NCBI GenBank assembly: GCA_023444095.1
Contig: JAEZRP010000001.1
Span: 62,001-126,000, forward strand
From: Bacillota bacterium
GTDB lineage: Bacteria > Bacillota > Clostridia > Christensenellales > Aristaeellaceae
Length of the DNA: 64,000 nucleotides
Direction of reading: 5' to 3'
Shown: one piece after another, positions 7,801 to 18,734 of the stretch
How positions within the stretch are numbered: position 1 is the stretch's first letter
How the letters are laid out: each line of letters starts with the position of its first letter
Program-made: the position numbers and the translations under genes
The notes under the pieces: generated by a model
What the model was told of the DNA's origin: nothing
Databases searched by the model: none
The model's input: the letters and a program-made list of their open reading frames with translations, nothing else

Positions 7801-8637
7801 GTGAGCGAAAGGCAGAGAATGGTCGACTACCCCAGCGGCTCTATCATCCCGGAGCGCGACATGGGCTACGTGCCGGTACTCGAGATCCGGCACTTGGGCA
7901 TCGACTTCGGCGGACTGACGGCGGTGGACGATTTCAACCTCACGGTCGGAAGGACCGAGATCGCCGGACTCATCGGCCCAAACGGCGCGGGAAAGACGAC
8001 GGTTTTCAACCTCCTGACAAACGTCTACGCCCCGACGCGCGGCAGCATCATGCTCGACGGCGAGGCGACGGTCGGAAAAACCACCGACGCCGTCATCCGC
8101 ATGGGCATCGCGCGCACGTTCCAGAATATCCGACTGTTTTCCACGATGAGCGTTTTGGACAACGTGAAGGTCGGCATGCACGGCGCGCTCAAATACTCCA
8201 TGGCGAGCTCGATCCTCCATACGCCCGCATACTGCAGGGCCGAGAAAACCGCGAATCGGGAGGCGCTGGAGCTTCTGGACGTCTTCTCCATGGCCGACCT
8301 TGCAAGCAAGGAGGCGGGCAGCCTCCCCTACGGCGCGCAGCGACGGCTTGAAATCGTGCGCGCGCTGGCGACCGCTCCCAAGATCATCCTGCTCGACGAA
8401 CCAGCTGCGGGCATGAACCCGTCTGAGACGGCGGAGCTTATGGAGAACATCCGCACCATGCGCGATAAATTCCGTATTGCGGTTCTCCTCATCGAGCACG
8501 ACATGAACCTCGTCATGGGCATTTGCGAGGGCATCTGCGTTTTGAACTACGGGCGCATCATCGCCAAGGGAACGCCGGAGGAAATTCGGGAAAACCCCGA
8601 GGTCATCGAGGCGTACCTCGGAAAGAAGGGGGCGTAA
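7801..8637 (+). CDS. livG: Branched-chain amino acid ABC transporter, ATPase LivG
   Basis: The protein is 278 residues. The GTG at 7801 follows GGGAGG with good spacing and abuts the livM stop. Walker A is GPNGAGKTT, the signature is a variant LPYGAQRRLEI, Walker B is IILLDEPAAGMNP, and the LivG-specific insert with GIARTFQNIRLF is present. It powers uptake together with LivF. A roughly 20-residue N-terminal extension precedes the usual LEIRHLGIDFGG start. Confidence 0.94.
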   Translation: MSERQRMVDYPSGSIIPERDMGYVPVLEIRHLGIDFGGLTAVDDFNLTVGRTEIAGLIGPNGAGKTTVFNLLTNVYAPTRGSIMLDGEATVGKTTDAVIRMGIARTFQNIRLFSTMSVLDNVKVGMHGALKYSMASSILHTPAYCRAEKTANREALELLDVFSMADLASKEAGSLPYGAQRRLEIVRALATAPKIILLDEPAAGMNPSETAELMENIRTMRDKFRIAVLLIEHDMNLVMGICEGICVLNYGRIIAKGTPEEIRENPEVIEAYLGKKGA

Positions 8638-8639
8638 GG

Positions 8640-9338
<699 letters not shown>

Positions 9339-9434
9339 CTCCAACTCCAGACTATCATCCGTATAAACTGAAGCGGGCGACGCCCAAAGAAAACAATGTA
9401 CGCGATCGTCGTGTTCCGCGCCCTGCGCGCACCC

Positions 9435-9483
9435 AAGCCTCCCCCTCAAGATCGGGACAGCCGATCATACGAAGGGGAGGCTT
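9435..9483 (+). promoter_or_regulatory. Long hairpin that contains the ribosome site of the FliB-like gene
   Basis: AAGCCTCCCC (9435-9444) pairs with GGGGAGGCTT (9474-9483), and an inner GATCGG/CCGATC stem lies between. The 3' arm is the ribosome-binding site for the ATG at 9487, so the folded form would hide it. No protein or ligand can be named. Confidence 0.55.
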
Positions 9484-9486
9484 GCC

Positions 9487-10617
9487 ATGTCCATCCGCAT
9501 CGCGCCCGATTACTATCCGACCTTTCAATGCAAGCGCGGTTCCTGCCGATCGACCTGTTGCAGGGGTTGGGGCATCACGGTTTCCATGTCCGAGTATTTC
9601 AGGTTCATAGGACTTCCCTGCGGGAAAAGCCTGCGGGAAAGGCTCGACGGGGCGTTCCACATCGTCGCCCGTCCGACTCCGGAACGCTACGCGATGATCT
9701 CGCCAAACTGGAAGGGCGACTGTCCGCTGCGCGCACGGGACGGGCTCTGCACGCTTCACAGGGAGCGTGGCGAAAAATCGCTGCCCGCCATCTGCCGCGT
9801 GTACCCGCGCAGAATCATCGGCGGAGCGTGCGCGCTCTCGGGGAGCTGCGAAGCGGTGATCGAGACTCTGCTCGCGCGAGAAGAGCCAATCCGATGGATC
9901 GAAGTTGAAGAAACGCGCGCGTCTGAGCCTCCGCACGCGCCACGCAACGAGGGTATGGCGCGCTACGACACGGAGCTGCGCATGCTTTCGATCCGCGTGC
10001 TTCAGGACAGACGACTGCACATTTCCGAGCGGATGATGCGCCTCGGGCGGATCCTGGGGGCGCTTTACGAGTGCGTGCGCGCGCGCGACTGGGTGAGAAT
10101 GGGCGAGATGATCGCCGATTTTGGCGCCCATACCGATCAGTCGCCCGGGCAGGCGAAGTACGGCCCGGACGTGACCGACGCGACGTTCCGGGTGGCCGAG
10201 GCATTTTCCAAAAACAGCGAGAGCCTGTCTTCCTACTGGGAGGCGGGCGTCCGGAACCTCGCGCGCGCAGGCTATCCTGAGATACGGCGGGCGTTCGAGC
10301 AAAAGTATCCCGAATGGGAGCGGCACTTCGAGCAGATCACGGTCAACCATGCCTTTTTCACCCGGTTCCCGTACACGGACATCCACGACGACCTCTGGGC
10401 GGAATACGCGGCGCTCTGCGCCGCGCACTGCGTGGTCATGTACATCTCGACCATCTATACCTACGACAGGGAGGGCCCGGAACCGCTCGCGGACGCGATC
10501 GCCGCTGCGTTCCGGATGATCGAGCATTCGGACTTTGAGCGCCGCGCGCACCTCGTGTTCGCGCGCCTTGGCCTCGGGACGCAGGCGAAGCTGAACGAGC
10601 TCCTGTGCGCCTTGTGA
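9487..10617 (+). CDS. FliB-like Cys-cluster protein (flagellin lysine-N-methylase family)
   Basis: The protein is 376 residues. N-terminal cysteines (FQCKRGSCRSTCCRGWG) and a second group (CPLRARDGLC, then AICRVYPR) form the metal-binding Cys cluster shared by YkgJ-type proteins and FliB. Many Clostridia carry such proteins annotated as flagellin lysine-N-methylase, and no flagellar gene is in this window, so the substrate is uncertain. The C-terminal two thirds is helical-looking with FFTRFPYTDIHDD and no other motif I know. The gene stands alone; its ribosome site lies in a hairpin arm. Confidence 0.65.
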   Translation: MSIRIAPDYYPTFQCKRGSCRSTCCRGWGITVSMSEYFRFIGLPCGKSLRERLDGAFHIVARPTPERYAMISPNWKGDCPLRARDGLCTLHRERGEKSLPAICRVYPRRIIGGACALSGSCEAVIETLLAREEPIRWIEVEETRASEPPHAPRNEGMARYDTELRMLSIRVLQDRRLHISERMMRLGRILGALYECVRARDWVRMGEMIADFGAHTDQSPGQAKYGPDVTDATFRVAEAFSKNSESLSSYWEAGVRNLARAGYPEIRRAFEQKYPEWERHFEQITVNHAFFTRFPYTDIHDDLWAEYAALCAAHCVVMYISTIYTYDREGPEPLADAIAAAFRMIEHSDFERRAHLVFARLGLGTQAKLNELLCAL

Positions 10618-10656
10618 CGCATACATAAACGCAATCAATCGATTGCCCGCCCTCCG

Positions 10657-10685
10657 TTGACAGGCGCGGAACCGCCGGATATGAT
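10657..10685 (+). promoter_or_regulatory. Sigma-A promoter of the MFS gene
   Basis: A consensus -35 TTGACA (10657-10662) and a -10 TATGAT (10680-10685) are 17 bases apart, about 40 bases before the start codon at 10725. Confidence 0.85.
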
Positions 10686-10724
10686 GGACCATGGATTCGG
10701 GGATTGCCCTTTTCGGAGGATGCC

Positions 10725-11876
10725 ATGTCACGGCGCGCGCTGATCGTCAGGTTTACCTTTCTCGAGATCCTCTACTGGTGCTCCATTGCGGCTTTTTCGG
10801 CGTTCGCGGTCGCATATCTGCAAAGTGCGCGCGGCATCACAGACGGTCAGGCGGGGATCATGATCCTGCTCATGACGAGCGCGGCGTTCGCCGGGCAGTT
10901 CGTGTGGGGCTCCCTCTGCGACCGGCTGGGGACGCACAAGTGGATGTTCCTCGCGGCCTGCGCGCTGCAGGGGCCGCTTTGCTTTGCGGTGTTTTTCGCC
11001 GGGAGCTACCTCCTCCTGTGCGTCTTTTACGCGCTGCTCGGATTCGTGCAGAGCGCCATGCCCGCGAACATCGACACCTGGATACTGAAATCCTTCCCGG
11101 ATACGCCCGCGATCTTCGGGCCGATCCGCTCGGCGGGCTCCCTCGCTTACGCGCTATTCGCGCTCGGGTTCGGAAGCGTGATCGCGGGCGCAGGCTACGC
11201 CGTCATGCTCGTCGCCGTCTCGTTTTTCATCCTCTCCGGCGCGGCGGTCGCGCTTCTCACGCCGGACGTGCGGTCGGGTGCAGGCTGCCAGCTCGACACG
11301 CTGAGCGGGGCGCGCGCGCTTTTGCGCGGTCCGTTCCTCGCGCTCCTGCTCGTTCTCCTCATGACGGGCATCTGCGGCTCGACGTACCAGTTTTTCACCA
11401 TGATGATGAACCGCGCGGGCGGCTCGGTGGCGCTTCTGGGCGCCACCATGTCCGCCTCCGCCATCGCGCAGGTGCCGCTGATGTTCTATGGCCGGTACCT
11501 CTCGCGCTTCCCCGTCAAGGCGCGCATGCTCGCCGCCTGCTGCCTGTACCTCGTGATGGGCCTGTTCTTTGCGTTCGCAACGCGGCCCGCGCACGTGGTC
11601 CTCGGGGCGCTCGTCTCCGGCGTCGGCTACGGCATCTTCCTGCCCGCGGTGCGCGAGTGGGTGTTCGGGCTCTCGACATCCGAAACGCGCACCACGGCGC
11701 AGGGGATGTCGGACGCGGTATACGTGTCGCTCGGCGGCATGATCTCCTCCGGCGCGGTCGGCGCGCTCGCGGACGGCGTCGGGCTCCAGCCCCTCCTGCT
11801 CGCCTTCGTCGGCGCGCAGGTCGCGGGCATTCTACTCCTGCTGCTCGGCACGCGCATGCCCCGGCGCGCCCAGTAA
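10725..11876 (+). CDS. Major facilitator superfamily transporter
   Basis: The protein is 383 residues with about twelve hydrophobic segments. The start follows GGAGGA at 10715. Between helices 2 and 3 lies GQFVWGSLCDRLGTHK, a form of the MFS GxxxDRxG loop motif. The general pattern suits the MFS_1-like/nucleoside- or phenylpropionate-permease group, but the substrate cannot be read from sequence. It is monocistronic with its own promoter, and shares a bidirectional terminator with the convergent purine operon. Confidence 0.8.
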   Translation: MSRRALIVRFTFLEILYWCSIAAFSAFAVAYLQSARGITDGQAGIMILLMTSAAFAGQFVWGSLCDRLGTHKWMFLAACALQGPLCFAVFFAGSYLLLCVFYALLGFVQSAMPANIDTWILKSFPDTPAIFGPIRSAGSLAYALFALGFGSVIAGAGYAVMLVAVSFFILSGAAVALLTPDVRSGAGCQLDTLSGARALLRGPFLALLLVLLMTGICGSTYQFFTMMMNRAGGSVALLGATMSASAIAQVPLMFYGRYLSRFPVKARMLAACCLYLVMGLFFAFATRPAHVVLGALVSGVGYGIFLPAVREWVFGLSTSETRTTAQGMSDAVYVSLGGMISSGAVGALADGVGLQPLLLAFVGAQVAGILLLLLGTRMPRRAQ

Positions 11877-11927
11877 TTCATACGAATTCATATTCTTCAT
11901 TTGTATCAAATCCGATCCAAAAATGCA

Positions 11928-11971
11928 ATCGGTCGTCCGGACTGTCTCCCGGTCGACCGATCGTTCTTTTT
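11928..11971 (+). terminator. Bidirectional terminator between the MFS gene and fhs
   Basis: ATCGGTCG-t-CCGG (11928-11940) pairs with CCGG-t-CGACCGAT (11949-11961). On the plus strand it is followed by CGTTCTTTTT; on the minus strand by TGCATTTTTGG. It therefore can end both transcripts. Confidence 0.8.
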
Positions 11972-12045
11972 ATCGCTTCCGTCATTCTTAAGGAAGAGTC
12001 CCTTGAGCGAGTGGTCCGGAAAGCCGCGCCCTCCGGCGTTCTCCC
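11928..12045 (-). repeat. Dispersed composite intergenic element, copy E
   Basis: Directly after the fhs stop codon the minus strand reads GGGAGAACGCCGG, then a CCGGACC block, then CTCAAGGGAC and CTTAAGAAT, ending in the terminator at 11961-11928. The same order of blocks occurs in copies A, B and C elsewhere in the window. Confidence 0.6.
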
Positions 12046-13707
<1,662 letters not shown>

Positions 13708-13711
13708 TGAA

Positions 13712-16700
13712 TCACACCTTATTGAAGTAATCGACCGCCGAGCGGAAGAGTCCCATTTCATAATCGCCCGGCACGTTCTTGTAGAGCCCCTTCCCGACGC
13801 GCTCGGAATGGCCCATCTTGCCAAGCACCCGACCATCGGGCGAGGTGATGCCCTCGATGGCGCAGGCGGAGCCGTTGGGATTGAAGCGCACGTCGTCCGT
13901 CGGCGCACCCTCGAGGTCGACGTACTGCGTCGCGATCTGACCGTTCTTCGCAAGCTGCGCGATCTCGGCATCCGAAGCGAGGAAGCGTCCCTCGCCGTGC
14001 GAGATCGGCACGGCGTACACGCCACCGAGCGTTGCGTTCCTGAGCCAGGGGGAGAGGTCCGATGCGACGCGCGTCATGACGATCCTCGACTGATGCCGGC
14101 CGATGACGTTGTAGGTGAGCGTCGGCGCGCCCGCGTCCGCGTCCACGATCCTTCCGTACGGCACAAGGCCGAGTTTCACAAGCGCCTGAAAGCCATTGCA
14201 TACGCCGAGCATCAGCCCGCCGCGGGCATCGAGAAGCTCCGTCACCGCCTCCCTGACCGCGTCGTTGCGGAAGAAGGCCGCAATTAGCTTGGCGGAGCCG
14301 TCTGGCTCGTCGCCACCGGAGAAGCCGCCGGGGATGAAGATGGCTTGCGAATCCCGGATAGCGGCGGCGAAGCGCTCCACCGAGCGCGCGACATCCTCGC
14401 TCGTGCGGTTCAGGATGCCCATGCACGCCGCCTGCGCGCCCGCCGCCTCGACGGCCTTCGCGGAGTCGTACTCGCAGTTCGTGCCTGGGAAGACGGGGAT
14501 CAGGACGCGCGGCCGCGCAACCCTGACTGCGGGAAGGACGCGGGCACTCGCCTTGAAGGCGAACGGCTCGATCTTCGCGCCCGCGGATGGAATGTTGCAC
14601 GGGAACACCTGCTCCAATCTATTTTCATATATTTGGAGAAGCTTGTCAAGCGAAATCGTCTCGCCCCCGAAGGTAAATGCGCGTTCTTCCGTCGTATATC
14701 CGAGCGCGATGCCTTCCATTCCGTCATCTGTCAGCTCCACGACGAACGCGCCGTAACCGTCATCAAACAGCGTCCCCATATCGCACTCAAACGCAAAGCC
14801 GAGCTTGTTGCCGATGGCCATCTTGAAGACCGCCTCGGCGCAGCCGCCTGAGCCGAGCGCGTACGCCGCGGCGATCCTGCCTGCGCGCATGAGGGAGGTC
14901 ACCTTCGCGAACGTCCTTTTCAGCGATTCCGCGTCCGGAAGCCCGGTGCGCGCTCTTTCGGGTGCGATGAGCGCGACGCGGTGCCCCGCCGCCTTGAACT
15001 CGTTTGATACGATGTTCTTGATTCTGTCGGTCGTGACCGCGAAGGACACGAGCGTCGGCGGCACGTCGAGCTTCTCGAACGTCCCGCTCATGGAGTCCTT
15101 GCCGCCGATGGCCGCGACGCCCAAATCCATCTGCGCCCGGAACGCGCCCAGAAGCGCCGCAAGCGGCTGACCCCAGCGGCGCGGGTCCCTGCCCGGTTTT
15201 GGGAAATACTCCTGAAACGTGAGGTACACGTCCTCGAACGACGCGCCGGAGGCGACGAGCTTCGAGACGGACTCCACCACCGCGAGGTACGCGCCGTGGT
15301 ACGGGCTCTTCTCCGAGAGAAAGGGATTGAAGCCCCACGCCATGACGGAGCACGCGTCGGTGTCCGCTTTTTCGACGGAGACCTTCTGCGCCATGACCTG
15401 CGAAGGCGCGAGCTGGTATTTCCCGCCGAAGGGCATGAGCACCGTGCCCGCGCCGATGGTCGAATCGAACCGCTCGGAGAGGCCGCGCTTCGAGCATACG
15501 TTGAGGTCGGAGACGAGCGCCTCCATGCCGCGCCGGAAGTCGGCGGGGCACGTTTTCGTGTATGCTTCGGGCTTTGCCGCCTCGATGGTTATGTGCTTCT
15601 CCGCGCCGTTGGAATTCAGGAATGCGCGGGAGACGTCGACGATCACTTTCCCGTGAAAGCGCATCACGAGCCGGGGATTCTCCGTCACGCGCGCGACGAG
15701 GGTCGCTTCGAGGTTCTCAGCCGCCGCGCGCGCCAGGAAGGTTTCGGCGTCCTCCGGCGCGACGACGACCGCCATGCGCTCCTGCGATTCGCTGATCGCG
15801 AGCTCGGTTCCGGTCAGGCCCTCATACTTCCTGGGTACTTTGTCGAGGTTGATTTCAAGTCCGTCCGCGAGCTCCCCGATGGCGACCGACACGCCGCCGG
15901 CCCCAAAATCGTTGCACCTTTTGATGAACCGGGCGGCCTCGGGATCGCGGAACAGCCTTTGAAGCTTTCTCTCCTCGGGCGCGTTGCCCTTCTGCACCTC
16001 GGCGCCGCAGCTTTCCAGCGACGCGAGGGTGTGGGACTTCGACGAGCCCGTCGCGCCGCCGCAGCCATCGCGGCCCGTGCGTCCGCCGAGAAGAATCACG
16101 GCGTCGCCGGGCGCGGGCGTTTTTCGCACCACGTTCTTCGCCGGAGCAGCCGCGACCACCGCGCCGATCTCGAGCCGTTTCGCCGCGTAGCCGTCGTGAT
16201 AGATTTCATCCACCTGCCCTGTCGCGAGCCCGATCTGGTTTCCATAGGAGGAATAGCCCGCCGCCGCCGTGGCGGTGAGCTTTCTCTGCGGAAGCTTGCC
16301 GGGCATGGTTTCAGACACGGGCGTGAGTGGGTTCGCAGCGCCCGTCACGCGCATCGCGCCGTAGACGTAAGCGCGCCCGGAGAGCGGATCGCGGATCGCG
16401 CCGCCGATGCAGGTCGCCGCGCCGCCGAAGGGCTCGATTTCAGTCGGGTGGTTGTGCGTCTCGTTTTTGAAGAGCAGGAGCCAATCCTCCGGCTTTCCGT
16501 CCACGTCGATTGTCATCTTTACCGTGCAGGCGTTGATCTCCTCGGACTCGTCGAGCTTTTCAAGCATGCCGCGCTTTTTAAGCACGCGCGCCGCGACGGT
16601 CGCGAGGTCCATGAGGTTGACGGGCTTCTCCGCGCGCCCAATTTCCGCGCTCACCCTCCTGTAATCCTCATAGGCGGAGGCGAGCAATGGGTCCTCGAAT

Positions 16701-17407
16701 GTGACGGAATCGATGGTCGTAAGGAATGTCGTGTGGCGGCAGTGATCCGACCAATAGGTATCTAGCATGCGAATCTCGGTCATGGTCGGGTCGCGCCGCT
16801 CGGAAGCGAAGTATTCTTGGCAGAATGCGATATCATCCAGATCCATCGCCAGCGCATATTCCCCGATGAACGCCTCGAGTCCCGCGCGGTCGAGCTCCGT
16901 AAAGCCCGTCAGCGTTTCGACACCCTCGGGCGCGTCGAAGTCCATATGGAGCGTCGCAACCCGGTCCAGCGTCGCGAGCCGCGCTTCGACGGGGTTCACG
17001 ACGTACTTTTTGAAGCGATCGATCTCGTCCGCCGAAAGGCCGCCCGCGAGCGCGTATACCCGCGCGGTGCGCACGGCGGGACGCTCGCCCTTCGATAGGA
17101 TCTGGATGCATTGGGCTGCGGAGTCCGCGCGCTGGTCGAACTGGCCGGGCAGGTATTCGACGGCGAACACCGCCGCGCCGGGCATCTCGGGCAGATGCTC
17201 CATGGCGATATCGAGCTGCGGCTCCGAGAACACCGTCTTGACCGCGCGGTCGAACAGATCCTTCTCGATTCCTTCTACGTCGTAGCGGTTGAAGAGCCGC
17301 ACGCCCACGAGCGCTTCGATCCCCAGAAACTCCCGCGCGTCGTGAAGAAGCGCCGTTGCCTCGTTCGCGAGTCCTGGCTTTTTTTCCACATAAATGCGAT
17401 AGACCAT
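13712..17407 (-). CDS. purL: Phosphoribosylformylglycinamidine synthase, single-chain form
   Basis: The protein is 1231 residues and fuses the synthase with a C-terminal class I glutamine amidotransferase, the large form rather than PurLQS. Visible parts include YWSDHCRHTTF and FKNETHNHPTEIEPFGGAATCIGG (key HNHPTEI) in the synthase, and VFPGTNCEYD with GVCNGFQALVKLG (nucleophile Cys) in the amidotransferase. It converts FGAR to FGAM using ATP and glutamine. Its ATG overlaps the purD stop by one base (TGATG). Confidence 0.97.
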   Translation of the reverse strand: MVYRIYVEKKPGLANEATALLHDAREFLGIEALVGVRLFNRYDVEGIEKDLFDRAVKTVFSEPQLDIAMEHLPEMPGAAVFAVEYLPGQFDQRADSAAQCIQILSKGERPAVRTARVYALAGGLSADEIDRFKKYVVNPVEARLATLDRVATLHMDFDAPEGVETLTGFTELDRAGLEAFIGEYALAMDLDDIAFCQEYFASERRDPTMTEIRMLDTYWSDHCRHTTFLTTIDSVTFEDPLLASAYEDYRRVSAEIGRAEKPVNLMDLATVAARVLKKRGMLEKLDESEEINACTVKMTIDVDGKPEDWLLLFKNETHNHPTEIEPFGGAATCIGGAIRDPLSGRAYVYGAMRVTGAANPLTPVSETMPGKLPQRKLTATAAAGYSSYGNQIGLATGQVDEIYHDGYAAKRLEIGAVVAAAPAKNVVRKTPAPGDAVILLGGRTGRDGCGGATGSSKSHTLASLESCGAEVQKGNAPEERKLQRLFRDPEAARFIKRCNDFGAGGVSVAIGELADGLEINLDKVPRKYEGLTGTELAISESQERMAVVVAPEDAETFLARAAAENLEATLVARVTENPRLVMRFHGKVIVDVSRAFLNSNGAEKHITIEAAKPEAYTKTCPADFRRGMEALVSDLNVCSKRGLSERFDSTIGAGTVLMPFGGKYQLAPSQVMAQKVSVEKADTDACSVMAWGFNPFLSEKSPYHGAYLAVVESVSKLVASGASFEDVYLTFQEYFPKPGRDPRRWGQPLAALLGAFRAQMDLGVAAIGGKDSMSGTFEKLDVPPTLVSFAVTTDRIKNIVSNEFKAAGHRVALIAPERARTGLPDAESLKRTFAKVTSLMRAGRIAAAYALGSGGCAEAVFKMAIGNKLGFAFECDMGTLFDDGYGAFVVELTDDGMEGIALGYTTEERAFTFGGETISLDKLLQIYENRLEQVFPCNIPSAGAKIEPFAFKASARVLPAVRVARPRVLIPVFPGTNCEYDSAKAVEAAGAQAACMGILNRTSEDVARSVERFAAAIRDSQAIFIPGGFSGGDEPDGSAKLIAAFFRNDAVREAVTELLDARGGLMLGVCNGFQALVKLGLVPYGRIVDADAGAPTLTYNVIGRHQSRIVMTRVASDLSPWLRNATLGGVYAVPISHGEGRFLASDAEIAQLAKNGQIATQYVDLEGAPTDDVRFNPNGSACAIEGITSPDGRVLGKMGHSERVGKGLYKNVPGDYEMGLFRSAVDYFNKV

Positions 17408-18678
17408 CAGTGAACCGCCTCCGTCGCACGCGCGCCGATGTCGCGCCTCATGTATCCGTTTTCAAATTCCGCGCGGTCCGCGAGGGCATAGGCCCGGTCG
17501 ATTGCCTCCCGGAGCGTCCCGCCCGTTGCCGTCAGGCCCACCACGCGCCCGCCCGCGCTCACGAGCGCGCCGTCTAAAAGCCGCGCGCCCGCGACGTAGG
17601 CGAACTCTCCCTCCCCTGTCTCGGGCAGCGAGATCGGAAAGCCGCCCTCGTACTTCTCGGGGTAGCCCTTCGAGGCGATCACCACGCAGCAGGAATGCTT
17701 GCCGCGCGCGAATTTGACGTCGATTTCCGAAAGCCGCCCCGCCGCGGTCGCGCGCATGACGTCGAACAGGTCCGATTCTATGAGCGGCAAGACCGCCTGT
17801 GCCTCGGGGTCACCGAAGCGGCAGTTGTACTCGATGACCCTGGGACCGTCTTTGGTGAGCATCAGCCCGAAGTAGAGGCAGCCGCGGAACTCCCGGCCCT
17901 CCGCCTTCATGGCGCGGACGGTCGGAAGGAAGATGCTCTCCATGCACGCCGCCGCGACCCGGTCCGTGTAGTACGGATTCGGGGCGACCGCGCCCATGCC
18001 GCCGGTGTTTAGGCCCTTATCGCCGTCCAGCGCGCGCTTGTGGTCCATGGACGAGACCATGGGAACGACGACATTTCCGTCCGTGAACGCGAGCACGGAA
18101 ACCTCCGGTCCCTCGAGGAATTCCTCGATCACGATCCGGGAACCCGATTTTCCAAACGCGCCGCCCTCGAGCATGTTCGTCGCGGCCGCGACGGCGTCCT
18201 CACGCGTTTCGCAGATGATGACGCCCTTCCCGAGCGCGAGCCCGTCCGCCTTGACGACCATGGGCGCGGGCGAATTTTTGATGTACGCGACCGCCGCCTC
18301 GCATTCGTCGAAGGCTTCGGATGCGGCGGTCGGGATGCCGTATCTCTTCATGAGGTCCTTCGAAAACGCCTTGCTGCCCTCGATGATCGCCGCGTTTTTA
18401 CGCGGGCCGAAACACTCGATGCCGATTTCATGGAGGGCGTCCACGCAGCCCAATACGAGCGGGTCGTCCGGCGCGACCACCGCGAAACCGACGGGGTGTG
18501 TCTTCGCAAATTCCACGATTCCCGGAATATCCGTCGCCTTCACGTCGACGCACGTGGCGTGCTTAGCGATCCCGCCGTTCCCCGGCAGGGCGTAGATGGT
18601 TTCGATTTCCGTGTTTTTCCGCAGCGCTTGAATGATGGCGTGCTCACGCCCGCCGCCCCCTACGACCAGTACGTTCAT
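17407..18678 (-). CDS. purD: Phosphoribosylamine--glycine ligase
   Basis: The protein is 423 residues. It has the ATP-grasp layout: N-terminal VVGGGGREHAI, then VVKADGLALGKGVIIC, GPEVSVLAF, and FGDPEAQAVLPL with the metal-binding EYNCRFGDPE. It adds glycine to phosphoribosylamine in purine synthesis. The ATG at 18678 is preceded by a perfect AAGGAGG. It lies 56 bases after the transformylase gene and overlaps purL. Confidence 0.96.
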   Translation of the reverse strand: MNVLVVGGGGREHAIIQALRKNTEIETIYALPGNGGIAKHATCVDVKATDIPGIVEFAKTHPVGFAVVAPDDPLVLGCVDALHEIGIECFGPRKNAAIIEGSKAFSKDLMKRYGIPTAASEAFDECEAAVAYIKNSPAPMVVKADGLALGKGVIICETREDAVAAATNMLEGGAFGKSGSRIVIEEFLEGPEVSVLAFTDGNVVVPMVSSMDHKRALDGDKGLNTGGMGAVAPNPYYTDRVAAACMESIFLPTVRAMKAEGREFRGCLYFGLMLTKDGPRVIEYNCRFGDPEAQAVLPLIESDLFDVMRATAAGRLSEIDVKFARGKHSCCVVIASKGYPEKYEGGFPISLPETGEGEFAYVAGARLLDGALVSAGGRVVGLTATGGTLREAIDRAYALADRAEFENGYMRRDIGARATEAVH

Positions 18679-18734
18679 GTGTGCCTCCTTCGCGTTTCCT
18701 CCCCCGCAATCGGCGCTCTCATGCGTCGATTGCC

